Origin: Ursus arctos
Lineage: Eukaryota > Chordata > Mammalia > Carnivora > Ursidae
DNA length: 64,000 bases
Assembly: GCF_023065955.2 (NCBI RefSeq)
Contig: NW_026622997.1
Location: 14,122,001-14,186,000, forward strand
Direction of reading: 5' to 3'
Shown here: positions 23,825 to 36,039 of the stretch, one piece after another
Layout of the letters: each line of letters starts with the position of its first letter
How positions within the stretch are numbered: position 1 is the stretch's first letter
Program-made: the position numbers and the translations under genes
Notes under the pieces: model-generated
What the model saw: only the letters and a program-made list of their open reading frames with translations
Told to the model about the DNA's origin: nothing
The model's database searches: none

Positions 23825-24022
23825 GGGGTACCTGGGTGGCACAGATGGTTAAGCGTCGACTCTTCATTTTGTCTCAGCTCATGATCTCAGGGTGGTAAGA
23901 TCTTGCCCTGCATTGGGTTCCCCGCTCAGCCTGGAGTCTGCTTGAGATTCTCTCTCCCTCTCCCCATTCCCCTCCTGCTTATGCTCTCTCTCTCTAGAAT
24001 AAGTAAATGAAATTTAAAAAAA
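23825..24022 (+). mobile_element. older Can-SINE
   Basis: GGGGTACCTGGGTGGCACAG head with GGTTAAGCGTCGACTCTTCA; degraded tail. Confidence 0.88.
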
Positions 24023-24129
24023 TAACACAAATAAAAAACCAGGATATAATCATCTTCTTCACAGAATTGATACCACTATCAGGCCAATAAATATAAAAAT
24101 GGTCTTAAAAACATAAAATGCACATAACT

Positions 24130-24156
24130 ATTTATTATTATTATTATTATTATTAA
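24130..24156. repeat. (ATT)n microsatellite
   Basis: Eight to nine ATT units. Confidence 0.85.
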
Positions 24157-24176
24157 GACTTTATCTCAACTGCTTC

Positions 24177-24364
24177 TTTTTTTTAATATTTTATTTATAT
24201 ATATGAGAGGGAGAGAGAGTGTGAGAAAGAGAGAGCGAGCTCACACAAGCAGGGGGAGGGAGAAGAAGACCCTGCTGATCAGGGAGCCCAATGTGGGGCT
24301 CGATCCCAGGATCCCGGCATCATGACCTGAGCCAAAGGCAGACGCTTAACCACCCAGGTGCCCC
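24177..24364 (-). mobile_element. Can-SINE, minus orientation
   Basis: Poly-T/ATTTTATTTATATA start, GAGAGGGAGAGAGAG purine body, ends GCTTAACCACCCAGGTGCCCC. Confidence 0.9.
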
Positions 24365-25488
24365 ATACCTCAACTATTTCTAAGATGAGTTAGATTACCG
24401 TTTATTTAATAAAGAAGAAAAGAGTATTTCAAGGTTAAAGTTCATCTGTAAACATGTAAAACACCAGTATCATTTTGTGTATGAGAAAAAACAGTTGGAG
24501 GCTTCCAGACATAACCTATTACCACCAGGCAGCACGCATCCACTGTCACCATGTAAATAAGAAGCCAGTCCTCATGCACAAAAGGAAACTCCACTGCAAC
24601 CTATTTTACAAGATAGAAGAGTCACATGCAACTACCTTGACAGCCACAAAGAAATCAGTATGTGAACACAACAAAATCCAGTCGCTGATATTGATTGAAA
24701 AGGAGGATAAGAGCTATATGTTACCAAATAAAGGAATTTATTTTATCTGACAATAGTTGTCTTATTTATTCTTTTAGTGTCTTTCCCTCACCGTGTATCA
24801 TAGGAGAGATCTGTTGCTCTGTAATGCGTGGCTGGGGACTCATTCTTTTCCTTTTTGGCAACAAAGGATCACTAAGTTTCATTGTGTCTCTCAAAGGATC
24901 CTTTCCACAAACCCGAATACTTCCACAGCTGTCTTATGATGTGATATTTCCACGAGCATTTTTCAATAGCTTTGTAATCGAATGCTATATAATGAGGGAA
25001 ATAAATGTATTGGTCTCTGCCAACCGCCCATGCCATCTCATCATGAGAGTACGCGTGGTTGGTGGGGAGGGGGCGCCAAAATATCTTTTATTTTCTGAGT
25101 ACCAAGAAGAGCATACTTTTTGAAAGAGGAGACACTATAGAACTGAAGTTCGCTGTGTGACATTAGGGTGATGCGTTTCATCTTCCATAGCACAGAAGGT
25201 GCATGTGAAAGGAGAGTAATGAACAAGCAAAATCCAAGAAATAAACAAGAATTTTGAAGGCCAAAGTTGCATGGAAAATTGGAAGAGAAGTAAAATTCTT
25301 TCCACTTGGATACCAAATATTTTGAAAGTGAAGCAAACCAGAGAGGATTAGGATAGTCTTACAAAATGATGAAAATGCATATTGATAAACTATTCTTCAA
25401 TTTTCTGGACTTTCTGGAATTTTGAAAAGGACTATTATTTTTATAATCAGAAAAAAATTAACAAAGTGATTTCAAAACCAGAAGACCT
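24365..25488. other. repeat-free intronic block
   Basis: Holds the longest plus-strand frame outside repeats (142 codons, 24695-25123), but with no splice sites, domain or composition bias to support coding. Confidence 0.4.
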
Positions 25489-25690
25489 TGAAGGTGCCTG
25501 GGCAACTCAGTGAGTTAAGCATCTGCTTTCGGCTCAGGTCATGATCCCAGGGTCTTGGGATCAAGACCCATATCATCGGGCTCTCTGTTCAGTTGGGAGC
25601 CTACTTCTCCCCCTCCTTCTGATGCTCTGCCTGCTTGTGCTCTCTCCCTCTCTCATTCTCTCTCTCAAATGAATAAATATAAACTTAAAA
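25489..25690 (+). mobile_element. older Can-SINE
   Basis: AGGTGCCTGGGCAACTCAGT head, CATGATCCCAGGGTCTTGGG body, CAAATGAATAAATATAAAC tail. Confidence 0.88.
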
Positions 25691-25789
25691 AATTAAATTA
25701 AATTTTAAAACCCAGAAGACCTTCAAAGTTCTGCTTCTGCGTATGAGGGGGATGATCATAAATGACCATAATTCCCATTATATTAAAAA

Positions 25790-27110
25790 AAACAATTAAA
25801 TTACACAATTGTGTACATTATTGAACCCACAGGGGAACTGAGGACACAAAGAAACAGGGGAAACTAAACCTCGGAGAGGAACAAGCCTTCCATATATGAA
25901 CTAGCTTTAATCTCAGGGAACAGGTGAGGGAGCAGACCTGCCACTGGGTGAGAATCTTTACAGCTAAAGGAGAAGCTGACCAAATGTTTAACAGCCTAGG
26001 ACCAACATGGGATATTGAATATATAGGAGTCTCAGATACACAGCAAGTCCTCACTATCTACCAATTCTCAACCTTAGGACTTGTATCCAGTGCTCAGCAG
26101 CATGTGAGTAATTGGGTCCAGGGCGAGAGTCAAAGAGAGTTCTCCAGTGGCACAGAAATCCTGAGGCAGGGCTGGGGAGCACAGCAGAATCCCACAGTTA
26201 CATGGTGCTTGGACACCAAGCCAGATTGGAAGGGAGAATCTTTTACACCTCAACACTTTCAAAAACCAGTGATGAATTAATTAACTAAAGCTATAACTTA
26301 ACCCCAACTTAGCTTAATCTAACCAGAGAGATCTTTCCCTCACCCTAGTTGCCTGACAGAGATAGCTTTTTAGTGGGGGATAAATATTTTCTACTACAGT
26401 CTTTACAATTCCTTTATATACTGCAAATATACAGTATACAAAATATACAGTGCAAAACTGTGAGACATCCACAGAATCAGGAACATGTGATGTCTAGACA
26501 AAAGATTACAGCCGATGGAAACTAACCCAGAACAGACCCAGATGTTAGAATTAACAAGGACATTAAACAATCACAATTAGGATAAAGAAATAGAGGAAAA
26601 GATAGAAATAACCAGTGAAAGGGAGGAAACTCCAGGAGAGAAATTGCAAAAAGTTGAGAACAACAACAACAAAAATCATAAAATACTTGAAATGAAAAGT
26701 TTATTGAGTGGACTTCACAATAGAAACGGACAAAGCTGGAAAGGTTAGATGAACTCGAAGAGAGGTCAATAAAAATATCCTACCTGAAGCACAAAGATAA
26801 AATAAATGAAAACAGAAAAAAGAAAAAACCAGATCAGAGCATGTGAGACCTGTAGGACAATAGTGAACACACATAATTGGAGTCCTGAAGGAAAAAGGGA
26901 AAGGCAATTGTGCAGAGAAAAAAATTTGAAGAAATGATGGCTGAGAATGTTCCAAAACTGATGAAAGACATCAACCCACAAAACCAAAGAAGCTCAGAAA
27001 ATCTTGAGAAGATGAAATAAAAAAGCAAATAACACAGGCTTATCATAGTCCAACTGCTAAATCTCAAAAATAAAAAATCTTAAAAATATAGAGCCATCTA
27101 TAATATGTAA
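25790..27110 (+). mobile_element. HAL1/L1M 5' region and ORF1 relic
   Basis: Late part resembles old L1/HAL1 ORF1 sense strand: TGGCTGAGAATGTTCCAAAA, CTGATGAAAGACATCAACCC, AAGAAGCTCAGAAAATCTTG. The upstream part (GTGAGGGAGCAGACCTGCCA) is like an L1M 5' UTR. Stops are frequent; no protein can be made. Confidence 0.55.
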
Positions 27111-27218
27111 CAGAAAATTTTATTATTGGCTGCCAAAGGGTCATACTTGGTCAAGTATCCATATTTCCTTATTGTGAAGTCCTGAATATAATATAAAAAT
27201 ATTTATATCATGGGAAAT

Positions 27219-27219
<1 letters not shown>

Positions 27220-27281
<62 letters not shown>

Positions 27282-27340
27282 CTTTCTCTATCTCTCTCTC
27301 TCTCTCTCTTTTTTTTTTTTTTTTTGTTGTTGTTGTTGTT
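27220..27340. repeat. (TTTC)n(CT)n(T)n(TTG)n compound repeat
   Basis: About 60 bases of TTTC, then CT, poly-T and TTG units; a long pyrimidine tract on the plus strand. Confidence 0.95.
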
Positions 27341-28260
27341 CTGTATTCTGGTCATATGTAAAGTTACTTTTGTCTCTGGCACTGAACAAAAGGTTTCCGG
27401 AAACTTTGGTTAGGAATAAGCTCCACTTTTTGCTTCTTGGTAGGCTGTTTCTTGTCTAACTGACATCTGATTATCACCTTATGTTTACCATTTAATTTGT
27501 AATTCCTTAGCCTCACATTAAAGCCCTAATGCAGCCTCACCACAATCTAACTTCCTAGTATTATTCCTTACTACACATACATATATTAAAATATATAATA
27601 CATACACATACGTATTAAGTATTGTCAAAATAATTTTCTCAAATGTCACACACACACACAGAGTCTGTTATTTTTCTCACAAGAGCCTCTTTATCAGGAA
27701 ATCCTTCTTCCTGTCTCAAGTTCTGCTCATTATAACCAAAGAACCTTGGGGTCTTCCGTTTGAACAATACTTTTGAGGTAATAATTACTAATCTACAGGT
27801 GCTCAAGCAGAAGTACAGGCAGGTGGGGTCCAGATATGGGCTAGGAGACTTACATGGTTTCATAACAATTACTAAGATCTTCTAAGAATTTTAAAGCACT
27901 TAAACATAAAGCAAATAATTATAATAAGAAGAAAAGAGTTGTAAATGACCTCAGAATAGGGCATTTTTAGAAATTTGTTGAGGAATACAGATTATCTAAT
28001 AAAAATACTGGTGATATATCCAACACAAAAATTGAGAAAATGTGTTATATTCAATCCCTTGCCCAGTTAGAAATCTATTCTATAATATGCAAGACAGTTG
28101 TTCATTCTCTACCTGAACCCTACGTTGATGGGAAGGTTTGCCAATTCATAAGGTAAATTAATCCAAGTGGGAACAGTTCTAATTGTTAGGAAGCTCCCCA
28201 GTCACTCCTGAGAAACCATGATGTCATTAATGTCGTTCGTTAAATATTTTTAGCTCTTCA
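27341..28260. other. unassigned intronic sequence
   Basis: Contains a short CA run at 27649-27660; no exon found. Confidence 0.35.
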
Positions 28261-28264
28261 CCTT

Positions 28265-28625
28265 CTAAGCATACAGTAGGATTGCACCTCCAAGCTCCTT
28301 GGTGGTTGGGTGGGCCCTTTGACTAGTTTTGGCCAATGATCTTTAAGAGAACATAACACGTATCACTTCTAGGCTGGAGCATTTATTCTTGGTTCTAGAC
28401 CTTCGAGAGTTCTCTTTTTCTGTCCTTTGTCACAGTGACAAATGACATTCCAGATGGTGATCTTTCAACCAGTCTTTGACTCAGAATGAAAATGGGTAAA
28501 ACAAACCCCTCGCTTTCCTGAAGTGAGCATGGAGCTCAAGTGAAAATAAGCTTCTACTGTAGTAAGCCACTGAGCTATCATGAGGGGTTTTTGTTACCAT
28601 AGAATAACCAAGTCTAACATTAGTT
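28265..28625 (+). mobile_element. old LTR-like repeat (MLT1/MaLR-like)
   Basis: GACTAGTTTTGGCCAATGAT and the 3' landmark GTAAGCCACTGAGCTATCAT, typical of MaLR-type LTR tails. Family assignment is uncertain. Confidence 0.4.
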
Positions 28626-28689
28626 AGACTGCTTCACTGGCCCTGCTTTGTATTTACTCCAGTCCAGTCTTAACTGTTCTTCTTGATAG

Positions 28690-28871
28690 ACGATTATTGT
28701 GCCAAAATAGCCTCAGAGCCACAGATCTATGTCATCGGAGATAAAGTCAAGTGCGTGGTGGTTTTTGTCAGGTTCATGACAAAGCCGATAGTAGAGGAAC
28801 ATGCAAATACTCATATAATCTGCACTTCCATAGATAAAACAGAATACTCCATAATGCTTAAATTGTTCCAG
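28690..28871 (+). other. plus-strand exon-like unit with consensus splice sites and an open frame
   Basis: Seen: on the plus strand the acceptor CTGTTCTTCTTGATAG precedes 28690 and a perfect donor TTCCAG|GTAAGT follows 28871. The 182 bases between are open in the phase-1-in, phase-0-out frame: two bases, then 60 codons beginning DDYCAKIASEPQIYVIGDKV and ending SIMLKLFQ. The strand is opposite to the OFCC1-like exons. I do not recognise the peptide and see no repeat family in this segment; an old MLT-like repeat lies just upstream. It could be an exon of an antisense long non-coding RNA, a relic exon of an old gene copy, or chance. Confidence 0.3.
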
Positions 28872-29024
28872 GTAAGTCTACCATGCTGCTGCCTACACAT
28901 GGCTGAGGTTCCAATTCTTCTAAATGCATCTTAAGTGATTCTCTTGACTTTACATATAGATTACTTCAATCCTCATTGTTCATTCCCATCCTGTTTAATT
29001 GCTTCCCTGCTTTAAAAGAGAAGC

Positions 29025-29165
29025 TATATATCCTAGTGGTTAAAAAGCATGGGCTTTGGCATCAGACAAACATGAGGTCAAATCCCAATTTACCACTTAA
29101 GTAGGTAACCTACCATCTCTGGATCTTAGTTCTACCATTTATTAAATGTTGGTGGTAGTCATTGG
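29025..29165 (+). mobile_element. MIR element
   Basis: TAGTGGTTAAAAAGCATGGG, TTTGGCATCAGACAAACATG and the weak core CTCTGGATCTTAG. Confidence 0.7.
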
Positions 29166-29729
29166 GGGATGGAGGAGAGAGGAAGACAGTGGTGACAAAG
29201 GAAAGGTGGCAGGTACACAGAATGGGTAATAAACTAAACCGTGTCTTCCAGGACTAACATTCTAAGGAATAAGGGGAGTCCAGGAAGTAAATAAATACAC
29301 TTAATTTGCAGGAGAAATCACCAAACGTTCTTTCCGCGGCAGACAACTGCGGACAGATGAGTGGGAATTGATGCCACAGCACAGGGTAATCTAGGTTATC
29401 CAGGGAGAGTTTTATAGTACCAGTATTTTCCTCTCCATTCCCTCAGCCAAGATAAATAAATAGGCAAATTAGCTCTAATCCCCAGTCTTTCTGCTGTGGG
29501 ATAAAAGAAAGTAATTATTCTTGGAAACTTATCTTGGACTAAGGATCAAGGACAGAGGGTGGTGACAGCTATTACTGTCACAGCTTCTGAGAGAAAAATC
29601 TTACTTCCTACACCATTGGAAAACCATGCACTCCCCTGTGCAAATGTAGGCATTCCAGGGCCCTGTTTTAGAAAATTGATTTTTTGTTTGTTTTCCTTAA
29701 TCCTAAAAGGTAGTATATCAAAAGTCATT

Positions 29730-29965
29730 GTTTGTTGAAAGTTTATGAAATGCAAGGCACTTTTTAAATCACTTTATCCTTGTCAACTCAATCACCACAA
29801 TAATCCTATGAAGTAGATTTTATTATTAACTCCATTTTTATGAATGACACAAATGAGACAAAGAGACCCAGCATCAGGTCACACAGAAAAGGCATGTAGA
29901 GGGTGGAGCTGGTTTCTGACTTCTGGCAATCTACTGCAGAGCCATTCATGCTATTATGCTTCCTG
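29730..29965 (-). mobile_element. MIR element
   Basis: Reverse MIR core: AATCCTATGAAGTAGATTTT, AGCATCAGGTCACACAGAAA, GAGGGTGGAGCTGGTTTCTG. Confidence 0.7.
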
Positions 29966-30427
29966 AATGTAGGAGGTAAAGCATCAGAAAGCCTACCTTG
30001 GATTCATATAGAAAAGGCCCAAGGTCATTTTTCTCCAGCCTATTTACTTCTCTTCCTCATCCCTACACACTGAGGATCCGTGGCTCTTCCTCCACGTGTT
30101 TCAGCCTGTTCTCTCTTAAATTGCTCACTCTGAGTTCAGCCATTGAAAGTAGACATGGGGCTTAGCAAGAAAAAGAAAAAACACATTTTTACCACAATAA
30201 AACCCCATTCTTCAGGATCCTTAAAGAACGAGTCTTTCAGAAGGGCTAGATTCACCAGATAGCTTACAAATTAGTCATTCTGAATAAAAGTCATCCTGAA
30301 ATGGGCATTCCACTTAATGATCTCTCAAAAACTACAGTCCCTGAATCTAATTTTTAGATTTCTTAACAACTAATATGATCATTTGAGGAACATCGATAAT
30401 CATACAATGGCATCCTCAAGGCTCTAG

Positions 30428-30608
30428 ACTCGCAGTTCCCCAAATTTAATTTGTATAAGAGTTATCCAAGGGTCCTTATCAAAAATGCAGATTTCCAGGC
30501 CTCGTTCTCATCCTCAAATCAGTAAGTTGGGGTGAGGCTTGGGAATCTGACTTTAAGCAAGCATGCTAAGGTAAAGGTAATTCAGGTGATCCTTCAGACC
30601 ACTCTTTG
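30428..30608 (+). mobile_element. MER5A-like hAT fragment
   Basis: AAAATGCAGATTTCCAGGCC, AAGTTGGGGTGAGGCTTGGG and AATTCAGGTGATCCTTCAGA. Confidence 0.65.
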
Positions 30609-31350
30609 ACTATCACCATTCAATACGGACACAAAGATAAGACAGGTTTGTGTGTCCTTGATCATATGACTTACACAGCTTAGGGCAACCACATTCCTGT
30701 CTAAAATCAAACTGATTCATACCTGAATAATTATGGGCTAAAAAATATGACCTTTCCCCACTTTCCCATCAAACATGACTGAAATCAAGAGGAAATATAT
30801 GGCATGTCATCTCATTATATCGAAATTCCATTACCTGACCTCAACCTCAATATGTCATAACTCATCTCTTCACATGCTACTCAAATGTTCAACTAAGAAT
30901 ATTTCACTCTAGGGAGATAGCAAAATCTAATTGAATATTTTAATTTAGAAAATTCAGTTCTGGGATTTCTATACACCCCCCCTTTTTTTTTTTACTGCAA
31001 AAACAAAAAGTTGAATTTTCTTTTCAGTTTCTCCTTGTTAGGCAAAAGATAAATTTTCCCTTCATTGTCCCTGAGAGTTGAACACATTGGGGAAAAATTG
31101 GGCACAGCCCATTACTTTTCCAAACCCGAGTGACTGAGCCTCAATGCACAGAAAGATGGCATTTCTGAACATCTGCAGCATGATTAGATCAAAGACCAAC
31201 AAATTAACCACAAATGGTTTTACAAGGAGCAGGCAAATATATCATTTGGAAAGGAGAAAACTTTTGGCAATGCTTGCTAATCAACGTTTTTCCTTTGGGC
31301 AACCCACTTTGTACCAAAGATAACTAGTAATAATAGTAATACCTGGGCAG
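30609..31350. other. unassigned intronic sequence
   Basis: No exon or repeat recognised. Confidence 0.35.
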
Positions 31351-31354
31351 TATT

Positions 31355-31505
31355 TTCTATTTTACAAAAGCTCTTAAGTGCATATTATCACGTTTGATTG
31401 GTGATAACAATCCTGTTACAGCATTGATATTAGCCCATTTTACAGGTGATGGAAAAAAGATTTAGGAAAGTTACGATTTGCTCACATTTTCCCAGCTACC
31501 AAATT
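31355..31505 (-). mobile_element. MIR element
   Basis: Reversed MIR: GATATTAGCCCATTTTACAG followed by a degraded core. Confidence 0.5.
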
Positions 31506-31552
31506 GTTGATTTGGCTGTATCTAAAATGATATCCAGCTTTACCACTTCCTT

Positions 31553-31634
31553 CCATTCACTCAATCATTCATTCACAGACATTTTGTTAAGAGCCCATAT
31601 TGTACTCAAGCACTATTTTGGCAATGTGGATAAA
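31553..31634 (-). mobile_element. L2 3'-end fragment cut by a younger L1
   Basis: CATTCACTCAATCATTCATT and AAGAGCCCATATTGTACTCA, the reversed L2 tail. Confidence 0.45.
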
Positions 31635-31648
31635 AATAATGGAATGGA

Positions 31649-31970
31649 CCATATGATTTCTCTCATCTATGGAACATAAGAACTAGGATGATCGGTAGGG
31701 GAAGAAAGGGATAAAGAAAGGGGGGGTAATCAGAAGGGGGAATGAAACATGAGAGACTATGGACTATGAGACACAAACTGAGGACCTCAGAGGGGAGGGG
31801 GGTGGGGGAATGGGATAGACCGGTGATGGGTAGTAAGGAGGGCACGTATTGCATGGTGCACTGGGTGTTATACACAACTAATAAATCATCGAGCCTTACA
31901 TCGGAAACCGGGGATGTACTGTATGGTGACTAACATAATATAATAAAAAAATCATTAAAAAAAATAAATA
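31649..31970 (+). mobile_element. young 5'-truncated L1 insertion
   Basis: Only the last about 320 bases of a carnivore L1 3' UTR (CATGAGAGACTATGGACTAT, GTGCACTGGGTGTTATACAC) plus tail. Exact 14-base target duplication AATAATGGAATGGA at 31635-31648 and 31971-31984. Low divergence from the 3' end seen in older copies suggests recent insertion. Confidence 0.95.
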
Positions 31971-31984
31971 AATAATGGAATGGA

Positions 31985-33130
31985 GACAAACAAGCTTCCT
32001 AATCTCTTTGAGCTACACTCTGGTGTGGGAAGGGATGATCAATAGCCAAAGAAGACAATTTTAATAGCAGCAAATGCTCTAATTGATCACTACGGGATGT
32101 TGAAATAATCAAGATAAAATAGTAATGTACTAGAAAATGACCAGAGGAGTTATTCTGTTAAGAAAACTAGTCTAAGAAAATGACAGTTAACCTGAGACCA
32201 GCCATGTCACAGTGGAAAGAGGAGCCCTCCTAGGCAGGAAGCCACAACGAATTCCGTGGCCCCGCAACAAGAATGAGCTGGTTGTGTTCACAGAATGGAA
32301 AAGCATGAAGCTGGAGTGAAACACACAAGCAGAAAAGGAGTATGAAATAAAATGAGAGAAGGGGATAGAGACCAGATCACATATGGTTTGAAGGCCAAGG
32401 TAAGGAATTTGGATTTTATTCTCAATGCCATGGCCAGCCACTAGAAGTTCGTAAGCAGAGGCTTGCCATGATCCGATTTGTGGTTTACTAGATTCACCTT
32501 CAACAGTCCTTGAGTTCATGATGTTTTTCTTTGAACAGAAATTGTTTTCCTGCCTTCACCATGAGCTTTGAGAGCCTATCAGTTGAAAAGTCTTTGACTA
32601 CAGTCTGGTATATGTATGAGGCTGATAAGTGGGAAAGATAACTGGCCCTCTTCTTTGCAATGAACGGGCCACGTGACCTTGGAGACATTCTTTACCTTAT
32701 TCAGCCCTTTGTGACTTCGCTTGGTGTTCATATGAGAATTAGGGCCTTAGAAGTAATTGTGAGACATTTTGTATAGATGTTGAAGATTAAAACATATTCC
32801 CTCTGAATGTGAGTGAGTTCAAATATAGAAGCAAGTTTCTCCTCTTGAGAGAATTCAAAATGATTTGATTGTTGAATTGCATGCAAAGTGAACAAGAACT
32901 ACTATTTGGTAACTAGGGCATTCTTAACTCTGAATACATCAGATGTGAACAGATGTAGAGAGCAGACACAGAGGGCAAAGATGGATTTGTGGCATTTCAA
33001 AAGCATTTGCAATAAAATAAAGAATGTCAGTCTGCATAAAGCACCAAAATTTTTTTGAAGTTAAAAAAATTTTCAGCTAAGAGGCAAGCAATAGTTGACT
33101 ATTTAAAGTCTGCAATGAGACTGGAATTTT
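31985..33130. other. intronic sequence with an ancient repeat
   Basis: 32380-32480 (CAAGGTAAGGAATTTGGATT, TTATTCTCAATGCCATGGCC) resembles an old mammalian interspersed repeat seen again near 37990 and 54100-54480; family not assigned. The rest is unassigned. Confidence 0.35.
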
Positions 33131-33134
33131 TAGA

Positions 33135-33265
33135 TTTGTTCATTTTGGAGATATTTGAGACAGCCACATTTCTAGGTGCTAGAGATACAACAATGAACGA
33201 AACAGTCCCAAGTTCCTACTCCCAAGAAGTTCACATTCTAGTGCTACCAAATAGTCTTAAGATTA
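33135..33265 (-). mobile_element. L2 3'-end fragment
   Basis: TTCTAGGTGCTAGAGATACA, AACAATGAACGAAACAGTCC, AGAAGTTCACATTCTAGTGC. Confidence 0.65.
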
Positions 33266-33484
33266 AATGACCACCTTTCAACATCATGTAAAGTAAAAGC
33301 CTCATGCCCAAATGTTAGTTTACTATATGATATAAAATTTGTCCTCCAAAAGGACAGAGGAAGAACCTCAAAAGAGAGAGGGACTTGGCTTTAGAAATAG
33401 AAATAAGTTTGGTAAAAATACAAAGAAATATAATAAGAATTGATGAGTACTTGAAAGATACGGAAAAACCAGTATATCAGTTTA

Positions 33485-33625
33485 GGGTGGATTGTGAACT
33501 TTAGCATTTGGACTGTGAGTACATTCACACCTGGGTTGCAATTTCAGCTTCAAACATCTGGGTAAGTCCTCATCTCTAAAACCTCGGTTTCTCTTATCCG
33601 CAAAATGGGTTTAACAATGGATTAG
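33485..33625 (+). mobile_element. MIR element
   Basis: CACACCTGGGTTGCAATTTC and CCTCGGTTTCTCTTATCCGC, then AAAATGGGTTTAACAATGG. Confidence 0.65.
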
Positions 33626-34009
33626 GTTGCATGGAGCTTGCATTGATTGTGCGTAGTAAGCATATAGTGAAGAACTTGACGCACTGCAGGCAATCAACAC
33701 ACCTTACTCTTCCTCTCTGCCAGAGACTACGAGGCACAGTGATTAAGTGAATTTCCACATTGAAGACCTTGAAACCTGTCACATCACTCAGTAGCAATGA
33801 GTAGAGGCAAAATAACATCAAATAAATTAAATGGAAACTGAGCTGTCTTCAAGAAATAAATCAAGGCTGGATTAACTAATACTTCTGGAAGGGGTGTTTT
33901 GAAGAGCTGCAGAAACCTAACACAGAGGAAAACAGAGAACATTCTACATGGGGGACTATTATTATAGTGATAAAAATAGTTATAGCAAAGAATTATTTCC
34001 TACATGCAA

Positions 34010-34170
34010 CCCACCATGCTCAACAATTTATATATCATATTAACTCATGCTCACAAAATCCCTATGAATTAGTTATTAGATTCCCTTTGTACAGATGAAG
34101 GAACTGAGGCCAGTGAGATTAAATGTTTTCCTAAAGTGCTGAACCCTTAGCAGAACCAGCCCATGTCCGA
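34010..34170 (-). mobile_element. MIR element
   Basis: Reversed core GTACAGATGAAGGAACTGAGGCC (landmark only: GATGAAGGAACTGAGGCC). Confidence 0.7.
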
Positions 34171-35397
34171 GAGTGGGACGCATGACCAGTGACCACCCAT
34201 GCCATTTAGGAAAAGCCATTTGCAATCTAGGTTGTCACAAATCTGGGGGACCCCTTGACCAGCAGAAGTGACCCTTTCAAGAACTGACCAAAAAAAAAAA
34301 AAAAAGGCTTCATCCAACTAATATAATGGAAAACGTTCTAAAATTGCATACTATAATATACTCCATGATTATTTATTATTAATGGTAATAATCAATAATC
34401 AATAAAAGCAATCATGCTGAGGCTCTATTTTCCTAAGACTGCTCCTTCCTATGAGTTATTAAAATCATTTCAATTTTTTTATATTAAATGTCACATAGAA
34501 AATAACCTCTTGCAAAATGTTGGGTTCATCATATTTTAAGAATTAATACTTTAGGTCTTTTTAATCAGTTTCTGATATATGCAGTTTTCAGAAAGCACTT
34601 CGGGGAAGAACACTGTGGCCATGACTAATAATGACAAGAATATGAACTATATTCTTCATATACATATTGGAATCAGAACATTACTGAAGTACTTTACCAT
34701 CTTAAGTATTTAGGAAGCTTTAAATAAAAAATAAATTTGCCTATTTCACTGAAATTGAGCATCCTTTTTTCAGGCATAAAACTTCAAACTTATTAATTTC
34801 ATGGCTATATTTTAAAATGAGTGTCAGTACCAGCCAGCTGACTGCATGATAAGTGTCTTAAAATTTCAAGAAGAGGCACTAAATTTTTCACAGTATTTGT
34901 GTTTCATTCTCAGTGTAATAAAAATATGCCACCCTTTTAATAATGAATAATAGATTCTCAGTTTGATTTACATGCATGGATTAAATGTCATGTTTGAAAA
35001 GTTGCTATTTTATTCATATTGGATTTCCCTCCAGTAAAACAAAAATGGTGCCCATCTAATACTATAATAATGATACCTTGACACACTGATGTATAAATAT
35101 TAACTGGTTGATAGACTTCTTACAATTCTACAGATACATGAAATAGCCTGATAGTACAGTGAATCTGAATAAGGTTTTCTCTGGAGCTTCTGAGGTACCT
35201 ATGCGTGCCCTACAATTAGCCCAAACCCACCTACAGACAGTGTGGCTATGCCAGAGGGATGGGAGAGCCAGACCCTATTTCAGTGATGCCAGATTTACAC
35301 ATTGAATTCTAAAACGTTAGAATCTATCCTTGCTACTTCTTTCCCACTGGAAAAAAAGAACTATTCACTGTCACCCCTTCTTCATGAGCCCCTGGAT
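34171..35397. other. AT-rich intronic block without recognised repeats
   Basis: Over 1 kb with few repeats; several TAAT-type words at 34920-35000. Poly-A at 34289-34305. Confidence 0.35.
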
Positions 35398-35782
35398 TCA
35401 TGTTCCAGGGCAGCCATAGCAAAGTACCATGGGCTGGGGGGCTTAACCAACAGAAATTTATTTTCTCAAAGTTCTGGGAGCTGGAAGTCCAAGGTCAAGG
35501 TGTTGGCAGGGTTGGTTTCTTCTGAGGCTTCTCTCCTTGGCTTGTCTCCCTTGCATCGGTCTTGCATTGGTATGTGTCTATGCCTTAATCTCCCCTTCTT
35601 ATAAAGACAGCAACCATATTGGATTAAGGCCCACCTTAATGACCTCATTTTAACAGAATTAACTCTTTAAAGACCCTATCTCCAAATACAGTCACCTTCT
35701 GACTTACTGGGATTTATGACCTCATCATATGAATGGGGAAGGGGGTGGGGGGGTACAAAATTCAGTCCATAACAGCCCCCTT
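35398..35782 (-). mobile_element. MLT1/MST-type MaLR LTR, minus orientation
   Basis: Reverse complement of a MaLR LTR: CAGCCATAGCAAAGTACCAT, GGGCTTAACCAACAGAAATT, GACCTCATCATATGAATG, CCATAACAGC. The ORF over it (35302-35604) is a repeat artefact. Confidence 0.75.
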
Positions 35783-36039
35783 TCTATCCACCCTCATCTT
35801 CCACATCTACCTTCCTATACGCATATGGCATAACTAAAGGACAAGCCATTTCATACAAGATCCAAATGCCTTTTGGTTTATTCAAAGCTGAATTTAGAAA
35901 TGAAAGGATTCTTTTTTTTTTCCTTTAAGCATACAAGGTTCAGTTTGCAAAAGCTACTCATGCAAGTTAAGAAGAGGGTCCTGACTTTATTCCTCCAGCT
36001 CTTGAGATAGTATTTGGTCATACGAGGAACTACATAAAT

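Noticed and set aside
24695..25123. 142-codon plus-strand open frame
   Set aside because: No splice sites, start context, domain or composition signal; phenylalanine- and isoleucine-rich as expected from AT-rich DNA.
25790..27110. Lys-rich frames considered as a coiled-coil gene
   Set aside because: They match the degraded ORF1 region of an old L1/HAL1 element with many stops.
32187..32519. 110-codon minus frame
   Set aside because: Overlaps an ancient repeat (CAAGGTAAGGAATTTGG) and has no splice support.
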